Of a stretch of DNA of 64,000 nt, positions 1-10,739 are shown piece after piece. Both the position numbers and the translations under genes were made by a program. The stretch comes from Sipunculus nudus (lineage: Eukaryota; Annelida; Sipuncula; Golfingiida; Sipunculidae), in contig CM049308.1 of NCBI GenBank assembly GCA_026874595.1, forward strand, positions 18,660,001-18,724,000, read 5' to 3'. Under the pieces are notes generated by a model that was not told the DNA's origin, searched no databases, and was given only the letters and a program-made list of their open reading frames with translations. Numbering within the stretch: the first letter of the stretch is position 1; every line of letters starts with the position of its first letter.

Positions 1-71
1 TCATTGGGGACACAAATACCTAGATTGTCAGGTCCACATGAGGCGTGGGTGTAACCTGGAATAGAGGGATA

Positions 72-135
<64 letters not shown>

Positions 136-296
136 TATGTAAGCCACCTAGGGAACCTTGATAAAGTGGTCACATTTTCGAGGTGGTTGTCTAAGCGAGG
201 TCTGATATAAAGAGCAAAAAATAACTGGAACCGTGAAAATGTTGTCGTTGTTTTGAGGAGGTCGGTAAACGGAGGTGGTCGTTAGGACAGGCCTCA

Positions 297-363
<67 letters not shown>

Positions 364-388
364 TGTATATATACATATATACTGTGTT

Positions 389-447
<59 letters not shown>

Positions 448-1413
448 AGTTATTTTGAAGTCGAAAGGACTTGCAATAAAGCTTCGACTTATCTGAGGTT
501 CGGCAAAAGCGGGTTTCAATGGTAATAATTTAATTTCGAACTTCAAGCAAGAAAGTTAGACAACGTTGGTTACTCGATCTACGTGTGCTCCCTATCATCG
601 CTCGGTTGCGGGTGACGGAAAGGCTTCCCGCGCTAGCTCCACGATTATTTAAGCCTAAGTCACATACATCGCACAACACATATACGACAGGTCTACGATA
701 AAAAATGGGGAAATTCCTATAGGACAGTCGTATATAGGTGTGTCGTACGACATTCAGGTGTTCTGCGACGGAAAAAGCTGTCGTAGACCCTTGTCGTTAT
801 ATTTTGAAAATGTTCATTTTTTTCAGCGTCGTGGGTTATTCTTTATGTCAGGCCGATCTCATAGGTCTGTTGTACGATGCCTTACGACTGTGTAACGATA
901 AATCTATGACTTTCATACGATTTTTTGGTTATCTGAGGCCCTACAACTTTCCTACGAAAGCCCAACGATTGACGCGCGAGCAACCTATGACGGTCCTACG
1001 AAAGTTCTACCGTTGTAAGTCATTCCTGCGAGCGCCGTTGGTTTGTCTTGGGACTATAATTCTTTTACTACTATCGTAGGGACCTCATACGACTGTCGGA
1101 GGAAGAGCGTATATGACTTGACGTAGAAAGTCCTGACCAATTTTCCCACGACCGAGGTACAATATATATTTTTTTTATAGTTAAAATCTGTCGTAGCCCT
1201 GCTGAAATCGCACGACAGTCAAAATCGTAGGTTGTAGGGTTTATATCCATTATTTGTTGTTCCGGCCGAAGGATTGGTCCTAATCTCGATTTTACTCTAT
1301 TTACAAAGTTAAAAGATGTTATCTATTATTTTTCCTATAGCACCATGGCTTGTAAAAAGTTATTGACACTCACTGACAAGCAGCAGGAAGGAGACAGCGA
1401 TCAGGACTTTCAT
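1..1413 (-). CDS. Secreted cysteine-rich protein, copy C (partial, cut by window edge)
   Basis: Exon 1 at 1374-1413 encodes MKVLIAVSFLLLV and ends in phase 1 at a GTGAGT donor. Exon 2 begins at 55 after a CTCTATTCCAG acceptor and reads SYTHASCGPDNLGICVPN before the window ends, so most of the mature peptide lies outside. It resembles copy B (HASCGPDNxGIC) more than copy A. The intron is 1.3 kb and carries two TA-rich microsatellites and a copy of a dispersed repeat. Plus-strand 1460-1465 gives TATAAA on the coding strand about 50 bases before the ATG, a plausible TATA box. Whether the rest of exon 2 is intact cannot be judged here. Confidence 0.72.
73..132. repeat. (TA)n microsatellite
   Basis: About 60 bases of pure TA inside intron C. 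It forms one border of the dispersed repeat that follows. Confidence 0.97.
133..299 (-). repeat. Dispersed repeat of the GGTGGTCGTTAGGACAGG type, copy 1
   Basis: On the plus strand it reads gaggtggttgtctaagcg ... ggtggtcgttaggacagg and ends in TA microsatellite on both sides. It matches 40596-40790 in the opposite orientation, with similar texts at 47217-47339, 2459-2532 and, more distantly, 30160-30360. No coding capacity. Confidence 0.7.
300..445. repeat. Compound (TA)n-(GT)n microsatellite
   Basis: TA tract to about 356, an imperfect TATA/TACA stretch, then about 21 GT units at 403-445. It yields a false tyrosine/isoleucine/cysteine/valine ORF. Confidence 0.97.
446..1373. other. Intron C and flank; degenerate TCGTA-rich repeat at 690-1240
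   Basis: Between 690 and 1240 short words such as GTCGTACGAC, CCTACGAAAG and TGTCGTAG recur irregularly in both orientations. A 113-codon ORF here (738-1079) is composed of these words and shows no recognisable domain. Nothing else seen. Confidence 0.45.
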
Positions 1414-1459
1414 CTTGTGTCGGTCAGTTGTTTACAGATCAGCTGTTATGGAGCATTCG

Positions 1460-1466
1460 TTTATAA
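1460..1466 (-). promoter_or_regulatory. TATA box candidate, copy C
   Basis: TTATAAA on the minus strand, 47-53 bases before the ATG. With transcription starting about 30 bases downstream, the 5' UTR would be roughly 20 bases. Inference from position only. Confidence 0.4.
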
Positions 1467-1617
1467 GTAAATAGCACGAGATTGTGGGTGCGGCTGCCTG
1501 GGGTCTTGACATATGTTCTGGTATTTTGATCCGAGATGTGATCAAACTTCGAGATAAGACGAGATAAGAGAGTGTCATGGTACGACCTAGTGAAATACAT
1601 ATTACACGAGATCAGTT

Positions 1618-1622
<5 letters not shown>

Positions 1623-1671
<49 letters not shown>
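1623..1671. repeat. (AT)n microsatellite
   Basis: Pure AT tract of about 49 bases between copy C and copy B. Confidence 0.96.
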
Positions 1672-1674
<3 letters not shown>

Positions 1675-2458
1675 ATGCAGTCAAAAACCCGTCGTGGGCG
1701 GATTACCGTCGTGGGCGGACACCCCGCGTAACGGACAGTCTTCGGTACGTCAGCCTGGAGGGTGGCAGGATAATTACTTTGTAACTGCGATTATGTTATG
1801 GTTCAAGTAAGTCTGTTTAAAACTGTTTTCTTCATTTAGACAGGTAGCTATTGGAACTATAAACAAAAGAAAGTTCACAAGTACACTCCAATATCCGAAG
1901 ATTTTAATTTGTAACCAAAACGTGATGGTACTTTGAGAGTTAAGAGATAAATTCGTATTTTTTTGGAGTTGTTCACGTGTCAGCCCCTTAATATTAAGTA
2001 TTTTTTATATTGAATTATGATAAAGTGACCCTTGGCTCTTACATGAGCCAGTCACTGATGGTATAACATACACCTTGTGGATACGAGTCACGTTTTCCAG
2101 TCACAAGGGTTGTATCATTCACCTTTTAATTATTCGTCTGTGTTAACTTTGCCATCGGGAAGAATGTTAACATAACCAAGATTAAGAAATGATGAGAGAT
2201 GTTAGAAATGATTCGTTTAAGATTACAAAAGACTGATTAATTTATCATTTAGATGGACATATGAGAAATGCGCCAAACACAGGGAATACCTGCTAGTAAG
2301 TCCTGCCACTCTCAGTCAATTTTGGAATGTATATTCTCCATCAAGTAATGATGTTAATGAACCAATCAATAATTGATGTAACAACCTTATGAATTTATAA
2401 AAAAAAATGCAGTTTTTCATTGATGTTTATATTACTCGCCTTCAGCTCGGACATCTGC
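1672..2458. other. Intergenic B-C spacer, no feature recognised
   Basis: AT-rich sequence with stops in all frames; a short direct repeat gtcgtgggcgga at about 1690-1720 is the only pattern noticed. Confidence 0.5.
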
Positions 2459-2529
2459 ATGGCCACAACGGGACCACTCTATAATGGACATATTGTCGGG
2501 TCAAGTGGCTGTCCGCTATAGAGAGGTTT

Positions 2530-2594
<65 letters not shown>
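2459..2594. repeat. Dispersed-repeat fragment joined to (TA)n
   Basis: Words gtggctgtccgctatagag and aggtttccctatata run into a TA tract at 2533-2594. Same style as the repeats at 133, 40596 and 47217: an element end that grades into TA microsatellite. Confidence 0.55.
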
Positions 2595-2596
<2 letters not shown>

Positions 2597-3540
2597 GCAA
2601 ACGGTCTCCAGTCTGAAGCTACTGATTGGAAGATATTTTGTTATACTTATCAAATTTTCTCTGATTTTTACGTTAATATAGACTGTATCAGTTGAATATA
2701 GAATATAAACAATAGACGCAAGAGGATTCGGTTTTTATGCACTGTTTTATTTCATATCATCTTCTTTCTTCTGTCTTACCCGAAAAAAAAGTATTTTTAC
2801 ATATAGTTAATGCTGAGACACATATACAAACACCAGCTGCGAACATTGCCCTGTGACATCACGACAGACAGTTATATTGGTACAGCCGTAGAAAATTAAA
2901 GTGGTTTAAGAGCTTTGTTCTCGGTTACGGTGTAAATTGCTGCTCAGTCCCTTCAAAAATCAATACGACACTTGATTACAATGAAAAAAATGGTTATATA
3001 AAATGGTTATAATGAAAAATTACCATTGATAATTATTACATCTGAAAATGGATTAGACTTTGTGTTGTTCATAAGCACCATTTCGAATTGTCGCATATTT
3101 TAGTAATTCCTGCAAATTTTCTCACCCGATAAATTTTCCAAACTTAAAAAAATCCACCTTTTTTCTTGGTTAAGTTAAACAGGAATTTATTATTTACCTA
3201 TTAATCTTAAAGGGACTTATTCCCATAACAGTTATGTTATAAAAACATGAAATTGAGTGTAACGGTATTTTAATATATCCATCAAGTATAGTGTTTTCTA
3301 ATAATATATTATAGAAGCTGCTAGTATTTCATTGTACAGCCGCGTGCAAATAAACTTGCAGCGGGCGCCATCAATGGCGCAAAACATACAAAGCGCGCAC
3401 GCCACCTTGTGGCGGTACCGCGGAACTTCAAAAGATTTTAAAGCTTCCAACCGGTGTTACTTGTGTGTTTATCTTTCATGTTTCTTCTCTTTGTTTTGAA
3501 GTTCTCGCTCACGTGCAAGATACGAACTTTTGTCACAGTC
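2595..3540. other. Intergenic spacer, no feature recognised
   Basis: AT-rich DNA without coding signal. A short GC-rich patch at 3350-3425 contains several GGCGCC/GGCGC words resembling those in the 10.7-12.4 kb repeat. Confidence 0.5.
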
Positions 3541-3549
3541 TTGATATTG

Positions 3550-3695
3550 TAAAGAGACAAACTGTGTATATACTCACACATATATCCATAAAAAAGTATA
3601 AAACAGGAATTGGAGAAAGCTAGTCCGTGTCCCGTGATGGTTTTGCTGGGAAATCTCTTGTATTTTACAAAAATGAATATATCAGGTGGCATAAT
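3550..3695 (+). repeat. Dispersed repeat, copy 1 of 3 (ACTGTGTATATACTCAC type)
   Basis: Shares ordered blocks (actgtgt-tatactca-aca, ccataa, ataaaacagg, gg-aa-t-ttgtatt) with 27135-27296 and 28212-28378. It lies just beyond the stop of copy B, in its 3' flank. Confidence 0.5.
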
Positions 3696-3980
3696 ACATA
3701 TATTTTTGTAAACGTTTATTTACCTTGAAGGGCTGTAACTGCATTTTGCATCGTGCGTGGGAAGGTCCTCCTCGTAGTAGCAGAGGCCTCCTGGCCAGCC
3801 GGGGTTGGCTTTCATGCACTCCTTGTCGTAAGCGCCTTCGTTGCCGGGACAGTCATAACTGGAGGGACTCGTGGACGTCGCGACAAAATAACAAACTTAC
3901 ATCAGTCGGCAGACAAATCCCTCCGTTATCTGGTCCACACGATGCGTGGGCGTAGCCTGAAAGTACGGCATGAAGAATTA

Positions 3981-3981
3981 A

Positions 3982-4019
<38 letters not shown>
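3981..4019. repeat. (TA)n microsatellite
   Basis: Short TA tract just upstream of copy B exon 2, inside its intron. Confidence 0.93.
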
Positions 4020-4020
<1 letters not shown>

Positions 4021-4280
4021 AAAAATTAATGAATGTTCAAAATATTCAGGTTCTGTGTGTGTGCGTGTGTTTGTGTGAGCGTGTTTGTTAACCACATAAT
4101 CTCAAGAAATGTGCAAGGCCTATGTTCAGTAATTGGCCAAGGAAGAATCAATTTGATTTTGGTGTGTATCCAACGCATGATCCGGCTTCAGGAAAGTCAT
4201 CAAGGAATATTAAAAAATGTAAGATCACTTATATACGAATGAACCTGGGAATATTTTTTTTATATAAATATTTCTTTGGT

Positions 4281-4676
4281 GGAGGTAACCGCCTCCATTT
4301 TTTAATGCCTACTTACTACGTATATGTACATCTGCAGAATTCCATTCCGGTTTCGGACTACGTGATTGAGCAGTATCACAGATTTCCTCACATTTTATAT
4401 CCTGGCGTCAACCAGGCCCGGTGACTACTGCACCTGCGAGCCTTAGGTGCGTAATCGTCCCTATTGCTGGGTCATACCACCGTGGAACCCCCAAAAGGCG
4501 CACTAGTTTGTGAGTGAAACACGGCCGCAGAGCACGTTCTTCCCATTTAGCCTGTAGAGCGCTCACCCTGGGTGGGGACCGACCGTGAAAAATCTAACCG
4601 CTTCAGTTGAGATTCGAACTCACGATCTCCCAGCTTTGAGTCCTGTGCTCTAAACCTGAGCCACAGAACCTGGGAT
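4281..4676 (-). repeat. tRNA-derived SINE, family 1, copy 1
   Basis: On the minus strand it begins with a tRNA-like head: A box TGGCTCAGGTTTAGAGC and B box GAGTTCGAATCTC at roughly 4605-4670. A body follows that is shared with 28687-29066 in the same orientation (gtgagcgctctacaggct, ggttccac-ggtg-tatgaccc, ggcctgg). Its far end carries the palindrome ggaggtaaccgcctcc at 4281-4296. It lies in intron B. The Pol III boxes plus a repeated non-tRNA body support SINE rather than tRNA gene. Confidence 0.75.
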
Positions 4677-4679
4677 TAT

Positions 4680-5355
4680 GGGTCGAATAAGGAATGCAAA
4701 TACATGGCGGAGGCTTACATTCTTTAGAATGTAGATGCCTAGTTTTAGTTATAAAAATAATGTCCAGTAGCACGCTTAAAGACGATTGATTTGTATTTAA
4801 TCTTTTATTAGTCCTAGCGCCCCTAAGGAGTCGCATTCTGTAGAATTGACCGAAGGCCTTGCAGTCGCATGGAAAGTTTTTCTTTAAGGATCAGGTTATC
4901 CAATGAAATATTTAATCCAGTTGCTTGACTGTACAACATGTACTCTTCACGAAATTTCCTTGTCATTCATTTGTTACCGAGGCCTCGTAAATATGCAGAT
5001 ATAGACACTAAGTAACAAAAGGACAAACAAACATGGCCTTTATCTTTGTCAAACTTCCTTGATCATGAGGAGGAATCAAAGGAACAAAATCCAGATCAGA
5101 GGAGGTGATTTTATAAAAATTCTATTAAAAATTCCCGGTTGTTCTGTGCGTTAACAAAATCCAATAAAGCCTACGTATATTGTTATGACTGTTATTTGTC
5201 GGTGAAAAACTATATTGATTATAAAAAATTATATGTAGATTGTTTTTTATTCAATTACACATTTTGAAATAAAGTCTGACTGCTTTCTGCAATTTTGCAA
5301 ATACAACAAGCTTAGATTCCTTATAATATGCATGGGAACAGTTACAAATATCCAG

Positions 5356-5358
<3 letters not shown>
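4680..5358. other. Intron B, no feature recognised
   Basis: AT-rich intronic DNA; no exon-like segment with family homology was found. Confidence 0.5.

Positions 5359-5402
<44 letters not shown>
5359..5402. repeat. (TA)n microsatellite
   Basis: Pure TA tract within intron B. Confidence 0.96.
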
Positions 5403-5406
<4 letters not shown>

Positions 5407-6410
5407 TTATTCTTAAAAAAATGAATGAAATGAATGACGCCATCACCCCCTATAAAACACTATAAACGAAAAGTCTTCATAGAATTAAAGTTCATGCATT
5501 GCCGAAATGTTTTACAGTTTTGGAATTGATATGTACAGTGTAACCCTGTTTAAAAATCACACCTGTAAAACGACCAGCCGGGGATTTTCACTATTATATA
5601 GGTCCCGATGGTGTGTTTTGCGACAACACCTAATCGTCTGACATGACCAACCGCCATTTCGACCCTCTGACACTAGAGAGTCTACGACCAGCGTACTGGC
5701 GTCAGATTGGCTTTACACCCTGCAACGAAGACCGCACTATAGGTTTCTATGAGGATGCAAATACTTTTTTTTTCATTTTTGACAACGCTTCATGGCTCAT
5801 AAGTACACTGTCATTTAACATAAATCAGACTAATCGTTCGCCTTTTTAGTATACTTTCTAACAACACGTACCATGTGCAAGAAAAATTCCGTTTTGATTC
5901 AGCATTTTGGTTAATCTCTCTGCATGTTTGGGGAATTTCCGCCCGCATGAATACAAGCTTGGCATGCACGGGTTATTGGACGAGAGCCAATTTGTACGCG
6001 ATACCGGAAATGCCTCATTACCAACTTACTATAGAGACGAGTTTTCAGTTTTGGTTGTGAGATCAAATGTATTCTTTTGAGTTAAATCGTCATTCGTAGC
6101 CTACTGTTAAGATTATCAGCTGTTTACCACCATGTCAATGCAACAGGCTGGATGACAGTTGCGGTAAATTCCTGTGTGTATATGGCTTGCATTACGAATT
6201 AAATTAGGATTACCAGTCCAATACGAATGCCTACTGAGTCGGGTGTATTCATGGCTAGACATGACCCTTTTGTAATGGTTCTTCAGGTACGCGTTACAAT
6301 ACACTTATTGTTTTGATAACATAGAAAATCTAAGAGCAATAATCATTTGACAACCGTAAAAGACCTCCCATGGTACCAAGGGCTCTAGAAACAATAATTC
6401 TGACACTCAC
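5403..6410. other. Intron B, 5' part, no feature recognised
   Basis: Short ORFs only, none with recognisable content. The donor of copy B is at its right border. Confidence 0.5.
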
Positions 6411-6464
6411 TGACAAACAGCAGGAGGGCTGCAGCGATCAAGAGCTTCATGGCGCTTGTTAGTA

Positions 6465-6507
6465 AGATGTCGACTGAACGTCAGTTGTAAAAAAAGTTTC
6501 TTTTATC
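6465..6507 (-). promoter_or_regulatory. Core promoter candidate, copy B (TATA-like plus initiator)
   Basis: GATAAAAG at 6507-6500 lies 32 bases before the A of TTCAGTCG (6475), an initiator-like sequence. The stretch around the initiator (GTTCAGTCG, CATCT) is shared with copy A, where no matching TATA was clear. Spacing fits a TATA-Inr core promoter. Confidence 0.4.
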
Positions 6508-6509
6508 AA

Positions 6510-7226
6510 TGACAAGAATATTTACGAGTTGTTAACACCTGTTGTGATAAATGGTGCCACCATGTGAACCAGTTTAGCGATAAGAATGTGCTTTCTTCAG
6601 CCTATACAGCATGGCTCCGCCTTTTAGCGCAAGCGAAATTGGAGTTGGGGTCAAGGCGAGCAGACATTTCGCAGCCAAATTTTACTGACTCGCTTTCGAT
6701 GTAACAGTGATATCAGATACCTGCAGGTGTCCATACACTCCGATATCAAAACAAAAACGTTAGAACTAACTTTTAAACTGACAACTTCCCATCTTTGATC
6801 TGGATAATGGCAGCATAAAAGCATGCATAAGTCTATTTGATTGGTATATCCACAGCAGGTTTACATAATAATTAGTTGGCCAAAATGTTATAACTTTTTC
6901 ATATGTGGGTCTGAATACACCTGAGTATTCAGAAACCACCTGTCGTCTGTTCAAATATGGCTGCTTGATTTACATATGCTACAACTGTTACAAGGGGGCG
7001 CCTTTGTGCTATACAAATTAGACTGTTACTTTTCTCCTAGACTTTCAAACTTGAGTCTTGAGATGGTTATAATTTGTGCTGGGTAATCCTACACGGTATG
7101 CAAACAATAAATATAACATGAACTAAACAGGAAAAGAGTGTTGAACTTCACAGAAAGTCGTAACGAATCGTAGGGTTCTTGGCATCTTCCAAAATTATGG
7201 ACGCTTCGTGACATATCCTAGGAGAT
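6510..7226. other. A-B spacer, no feature recognised
   Basis: AT-rich sequence upstream of copy B. No further signal-peptide exon found here. Confidence 0.45.
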
Positions 7227-7378
7227 CATATAGAAAGTTGTTTTAAACCACACGGGTTGTTGAGTGATGGTCTAAAATCTTAGACAGTCATAGACATCTT
7301 TAATCATATAGAAAGTTGTTTTAAACCACACGGCTTGTGGGGTGATGGCATAAAATCTTAGACAGTCGCAGAAATCTG
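7227..7378 (+). repeat. 76-bp tandem duplication
   Basis: Two units starting atcatatagaaagttg and containing ttttaaaccacacgg and aaaatcttagacagtc, at about 7227 and 7303. The second is close to identical. Confidence 0.8.
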
Positions 7379-8263
7379 TACCTGTTGTAAACAAAGACAC
7401 GCTCGTCACAAACAGTCGCAGTAAGTCGTGTTGTGTGAGGACTTGTCCTTTCAAGCTGATCTGCGAGATTGTATCAGCAAGTTTTTGGAAATTGCTGCAC
7501 ACTGTATATCGAATATCGTGAAAAAAAACGCTGATTCCTGCGATTCACCTTCAGGCGATTTGCACCGAGACTTTCAGACCAGTGACAGCGGGGATGCGTG
7601 ATTAAAACTTGGATGCACAACACGACATCCCACTAACATTGGCCTGAACTGTCTAAGCCCTAGGCCAGACGCCCGGGGGGGGGGGGGGGGTGGTTCAGTA
7701 ACATTGTTATTAATTTAAGCCAAATCCCGGAACTAAAGCCAAGAAATAAATCCGTTTCAATAACGTTGGTTTAACAAAGCCAGGCCAGGCTTAAGGGAAA
7801 TCTCCTATGCGGCGCCATCTATCGGCCGACAGAACGTTTCTGGGGGCCAAGTTTACTAAACAGAAAGGAACACTTTAAAAAATAGTGTCCCCTCTTTTAT
7901 GTGGATGCTGTATTTTAACCGCAATGGTTCTTGATTAGAAAACTCAGGCTTAGTAATATTTGTTTGACTAAATATTTTAAGTGACATGTCATGGAAACTT
8001 ATACAACAACTCTTATAATTCTTTTTAGTTTACTTTTATATACTATTACTGGCATTAGCTCACGAGTACGACATTCTATGAAGTATGATGTTTCATGTTT
8101 AAGTCTAAGATTAAGGAAATTTAATTCAATGAAAGCTTTTATTTCAATTCTTATAAATTAATAGTAAGTGACAGTGTTAGAGACCATGCAGATAACAAAA
8201 TAATACCACAAACGTGTTATTCTCCACTTGTGAGGAGTTAAATTAATGTTACTTTAGGAAAAA
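7379..8263. other. A-B spacer with a poly-G tract
   Basis: G16 at 7675-7690; a GGCGCCATCT word at about 7811 resembles the repeat at 10.7-12.4 kb. Nothing else recognised. Confidence 0.5.
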
Positions 8264-8588
8264 AAGGGTTGTTTATCAGGCATTTGATTTTCAGAAATCA
8301 GTGCGGGCGGGCGGGATTTTTTTATTTATATTTTTGTATATTTCGAACAAAAATTCAAATGATAAGGAAAAGCGTGATAATAACAGATTTATTTTGCTAA
8401 ACAAGTAAATGCACTATATAATAAAGGAAATTATATCAAAACTTGATGATTTTATCATCTTTAAGATTTTAAAAGAAATGTCTAAGCGGCTGGAGCTCAA
8501 AATTGGAAAGTTTCTATTGAAAATCAAAATACAAATGTTTCATGCGGGGGTTTAAAATTGCCGCGGGCGGTGCTTGAAAACCATACCT
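8264..8588 (+). mobile_element. MITE, TIR AGGTATGGTTCTCAGGCA family, copy 1 (diverged)
   Basis: About 325 bp aligning along its length with the element at 38703-39006: shared blocks tcagaaatca, gcgggcgggcg, ttttattttgctaaa, tgcgggggtttaaaattg. Right TIR tgcttgaaaaccatacct is well kept; left TIR is eroded. No ORF, so non-autonomous. Confidence 0.78.
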
Positions 8589-9284
8589 ATTAGTTTTTTT
8601 GGTTTTTTGATATATTTTATATCAATTAGCAGTCAGGATGGATAGTAAAATCAAAGATATTGATAAAGTGAAATATTAAGGATATCAGTATCTTTGTCAG
8701 ATTATCATGTACGTATATCGATCACTATATGTAGCTCTAAAAATACTATAATAATATAGGAATGACAGCTCAGGTAGCTCAGGCGAAAACTGTTTTGTTC
8801 AGGTTCTCACGTGGTTGTCAAGGATGCTACGAATTTTATTTAGCAACCTGCGTCTGTACAAACACATGTCAGTTTCACTAATTTATATGATACTGGTTTG
8901 GTACGGGTTGATGAGTTTAATTCTATAAAGATATTTGGGTAGAAATTCTGTTTTGGGGAGAGGGAATGCAAGGGGCGACTTTCTTAGGCCCCCGCAGAAA
9001 AAAATAAAACCAGAAATTTTCCTTTTTTGTGCTAGCTCTCTTTTACGGCTGATTATTCTGCAAGATGACCTTTGGAAAGAGAAATGACACGTGACAGATT
9101 CGCGACTGTTATTATTTTAATTCATATTACCCCCAATTCCAAGGCGAACTCGGTCTGCGATAGCTGTTTTATTTTATTTTTATTTTTTTTTTGCGAGAGT
9201 GATAAAAATTTAAATGTGAAACATTGTAAACATATCCAGGAGTTAGGAAATACATGTGAAAATTAGAAATTTGCATCCCAATGG
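8589..9284. other. A-B spacer, no feature recognised
   Basis: AT-rich DNA, no coding or repeat structure noticed. Confidence 0.45.
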
Positions 9285-9700
9285 ATACATGCCTCCGCCA
9301 TGGGGGCACAAGTTTCAAGAACGCAATGCGAAAGAGCTGGACACGCTCTGAGGGGCCTGGCGCTCGAGTGTGACCTGAACAGGACTGGGTCACATTGATG
9401 CGACAGGAACTTCTGTGGATTTATCTACTTTTTTGTCCATATTCCCTGGTTTATTCGTGCATATAAGTGACCGCACATTTGTGAAAATCTTTGATGACGT
9501 TCCAGAATCAAAAGAACATGCTGGATCAACACCAAAGTTTAATCGATTCTTCCTTGGCCAGTTCCCGAAATTCTCTGAAAATTAATGAGATCCAGTTCGT
9601 GATTGCGTGATTAATGTTGTGAATAAACACACGCACACACCCTCACGAACACACATACGAACGGGATGAACGCATACACTCCGGGCGAAGGCAAAGATGG
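9285..9700 (+). repeat. Dispersed repeat (TGATTCTTCCTTGGCC type), copy 1
   Basis: Shares ordered blocks with 32885-33240: 'attcgtgcata-agtga', 'acatttgtgaa', 'gatc-acaccaaa-t-taa', 'gattcttccttggcc', 'gtgaa-aaacacac', 'gaacg', 'gaacgcatac-ctcc'. The end resembles a small CTCC/GGAGG hairpin. A widespread invertebrate repeat style; class not determined. Confidence 0.65.
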
Positions 9701-9894
9701 GTAAATATATCTGAACTGACAGTGAAACTTTAAAGGAAATTGGAGTAAAAGCAAAATAAAGGTTTGTTGTTTTTTTTTTAATTTTTGCGCTGAATTTTCC
9801 TGCATGGATAAATGAGGATGTACAAACGGATTAACAATATTGGAATATTGTTACGAAAACAAATTTTTGAGGGGAAAAATCCTGGGCCGATCCC

Positions 9895-9955
9895 GATTTC
9901 GAACCCAGGTCGGTGGCGCACAAGTCCGGCGTTCCACGAACTGTCCGCTTTTATG
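9895..9955 (-). repeat. tRNA-like fragment, probably SINE-derived
   Basis: On the minus strand a B-box-like CTGGGTTCGAAATCGG follows about 40 bases after AGCGGACAGTTCGTGG. No convincing cloverleaf can be folded by eye, so a SINE relic is more likely than a tRNA gene. Confidence 0.35.
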
Positions 9956-10739
9956 TGCACCCCGTAACAATATAAATGAATACAGATAAAGAAGTGGGTA
10001 TGGTTTTGGCTGTGAATATTTATATCACACCATTATTAGTTTTCCCTGACCAGATAACTGTTGCGTTTTGAAGTCTCTGAGGGCTGTTCCAAAAAAACCT
10101 TGCAGATGGATTGTTAAATACCCATGTGGCAGTAGGATTTCCGATTGTAATAGTACAATTAAGGAAGAGTGGAATATTTATATGTTGATAATATATAAGG
10201 ACGGAATCAAAGTCAAATTCAGTTACACTAGTAGTGTTTTAATAATTTTATTTCAATTCATCATCTTCCGTCTGTTAATTCTGAAAAAAAAAAATCCCTG
10301 TTTAGTTACTGCATGACCAGAATGTGTGTTGAAATAGAGATGAGGCATGTATACATTAAAAGAAACGCTCAACATAACCAAGTACGGAGGTAAAGCAATA
10401 TAAACGCTTTGCTATGTGGCAATCAAAACTTGAATATTACAATATCTTATATTGATCTACTCACCATAAATTCGCATTTTAACATGCGTGAAATAATCGT
10501 GCCTCGCACGCGCACGTTGATGGACAGAAAGACAGACGGACACGTGAAGAACTAAACATTATCGTTGCAGAAGTAAATGAAAACATAAAACAAGAGACTC
10601 AGGGGTCAAATGTTCACTCTGTGAATTACTTTAGATGATGGCGGGTGATTAAGAAAGAAAAAAGAGTATGGGAAAATACCATTTATTTCTTTCGAAGTGG
10701 ACACTCTCCTATTGCACAAGGTAGGTGATACCACCTGTC
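9956..10739. other. A-B spacer, no feature recognised
   Basis: AT-rich sequence with short ORFs that contain no known motif. Confidence 0.45.

Larger units (their letters stand above)
3720..6450 (-). pseudogene. Secreted cysteine-rich protein, copy B, frameshifted in exon 2
   Basis: Exon 1 at 6411-6450 encodes MKLLIAAALLLFV and ends at the same phase-1 GTGAGTGTCAG donor as copy A. Exon 2 at 3720-3956 starts after a TTTCAG acceptor with SYAHASCGPDNGGIC. In that frame it reaches TGA at 3855-3853. The rest of the family homology (YDCPGNEGAYDKEC ... GWPGGLCYYEED ... KCSYSPSR, TAA at 3722-3720) continues in the neighbouring frame: from the ACT codon to TATGAC there are 49 bases against 48 in copy A, so one base is extra. 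The second Cys of the CC pair is Tyr. A GTAAGT inside exon 2 looks like a donor, but the possible acceptors here remove multiples of three bases and keep the stop. Pseudogene, or a one-base sequence error in a live gene. AATAAA overlaps the end of the stop region (3715-3720). Confidence 0.7.

Noticed and set aside
275-496. ORF rich in YIYI and CVCV
   Set aside because: Translation of (TA)n and (GT)n microsatellite. Same for ORFs at 1439, 2484, 41359, 47302, 48202, 50468 and 50697.
738-1079. 113-codon ORF
   Set aside because: Built from TCGTA-type repeat words, no domain, lies within the intron of copy C on the opposite strand.
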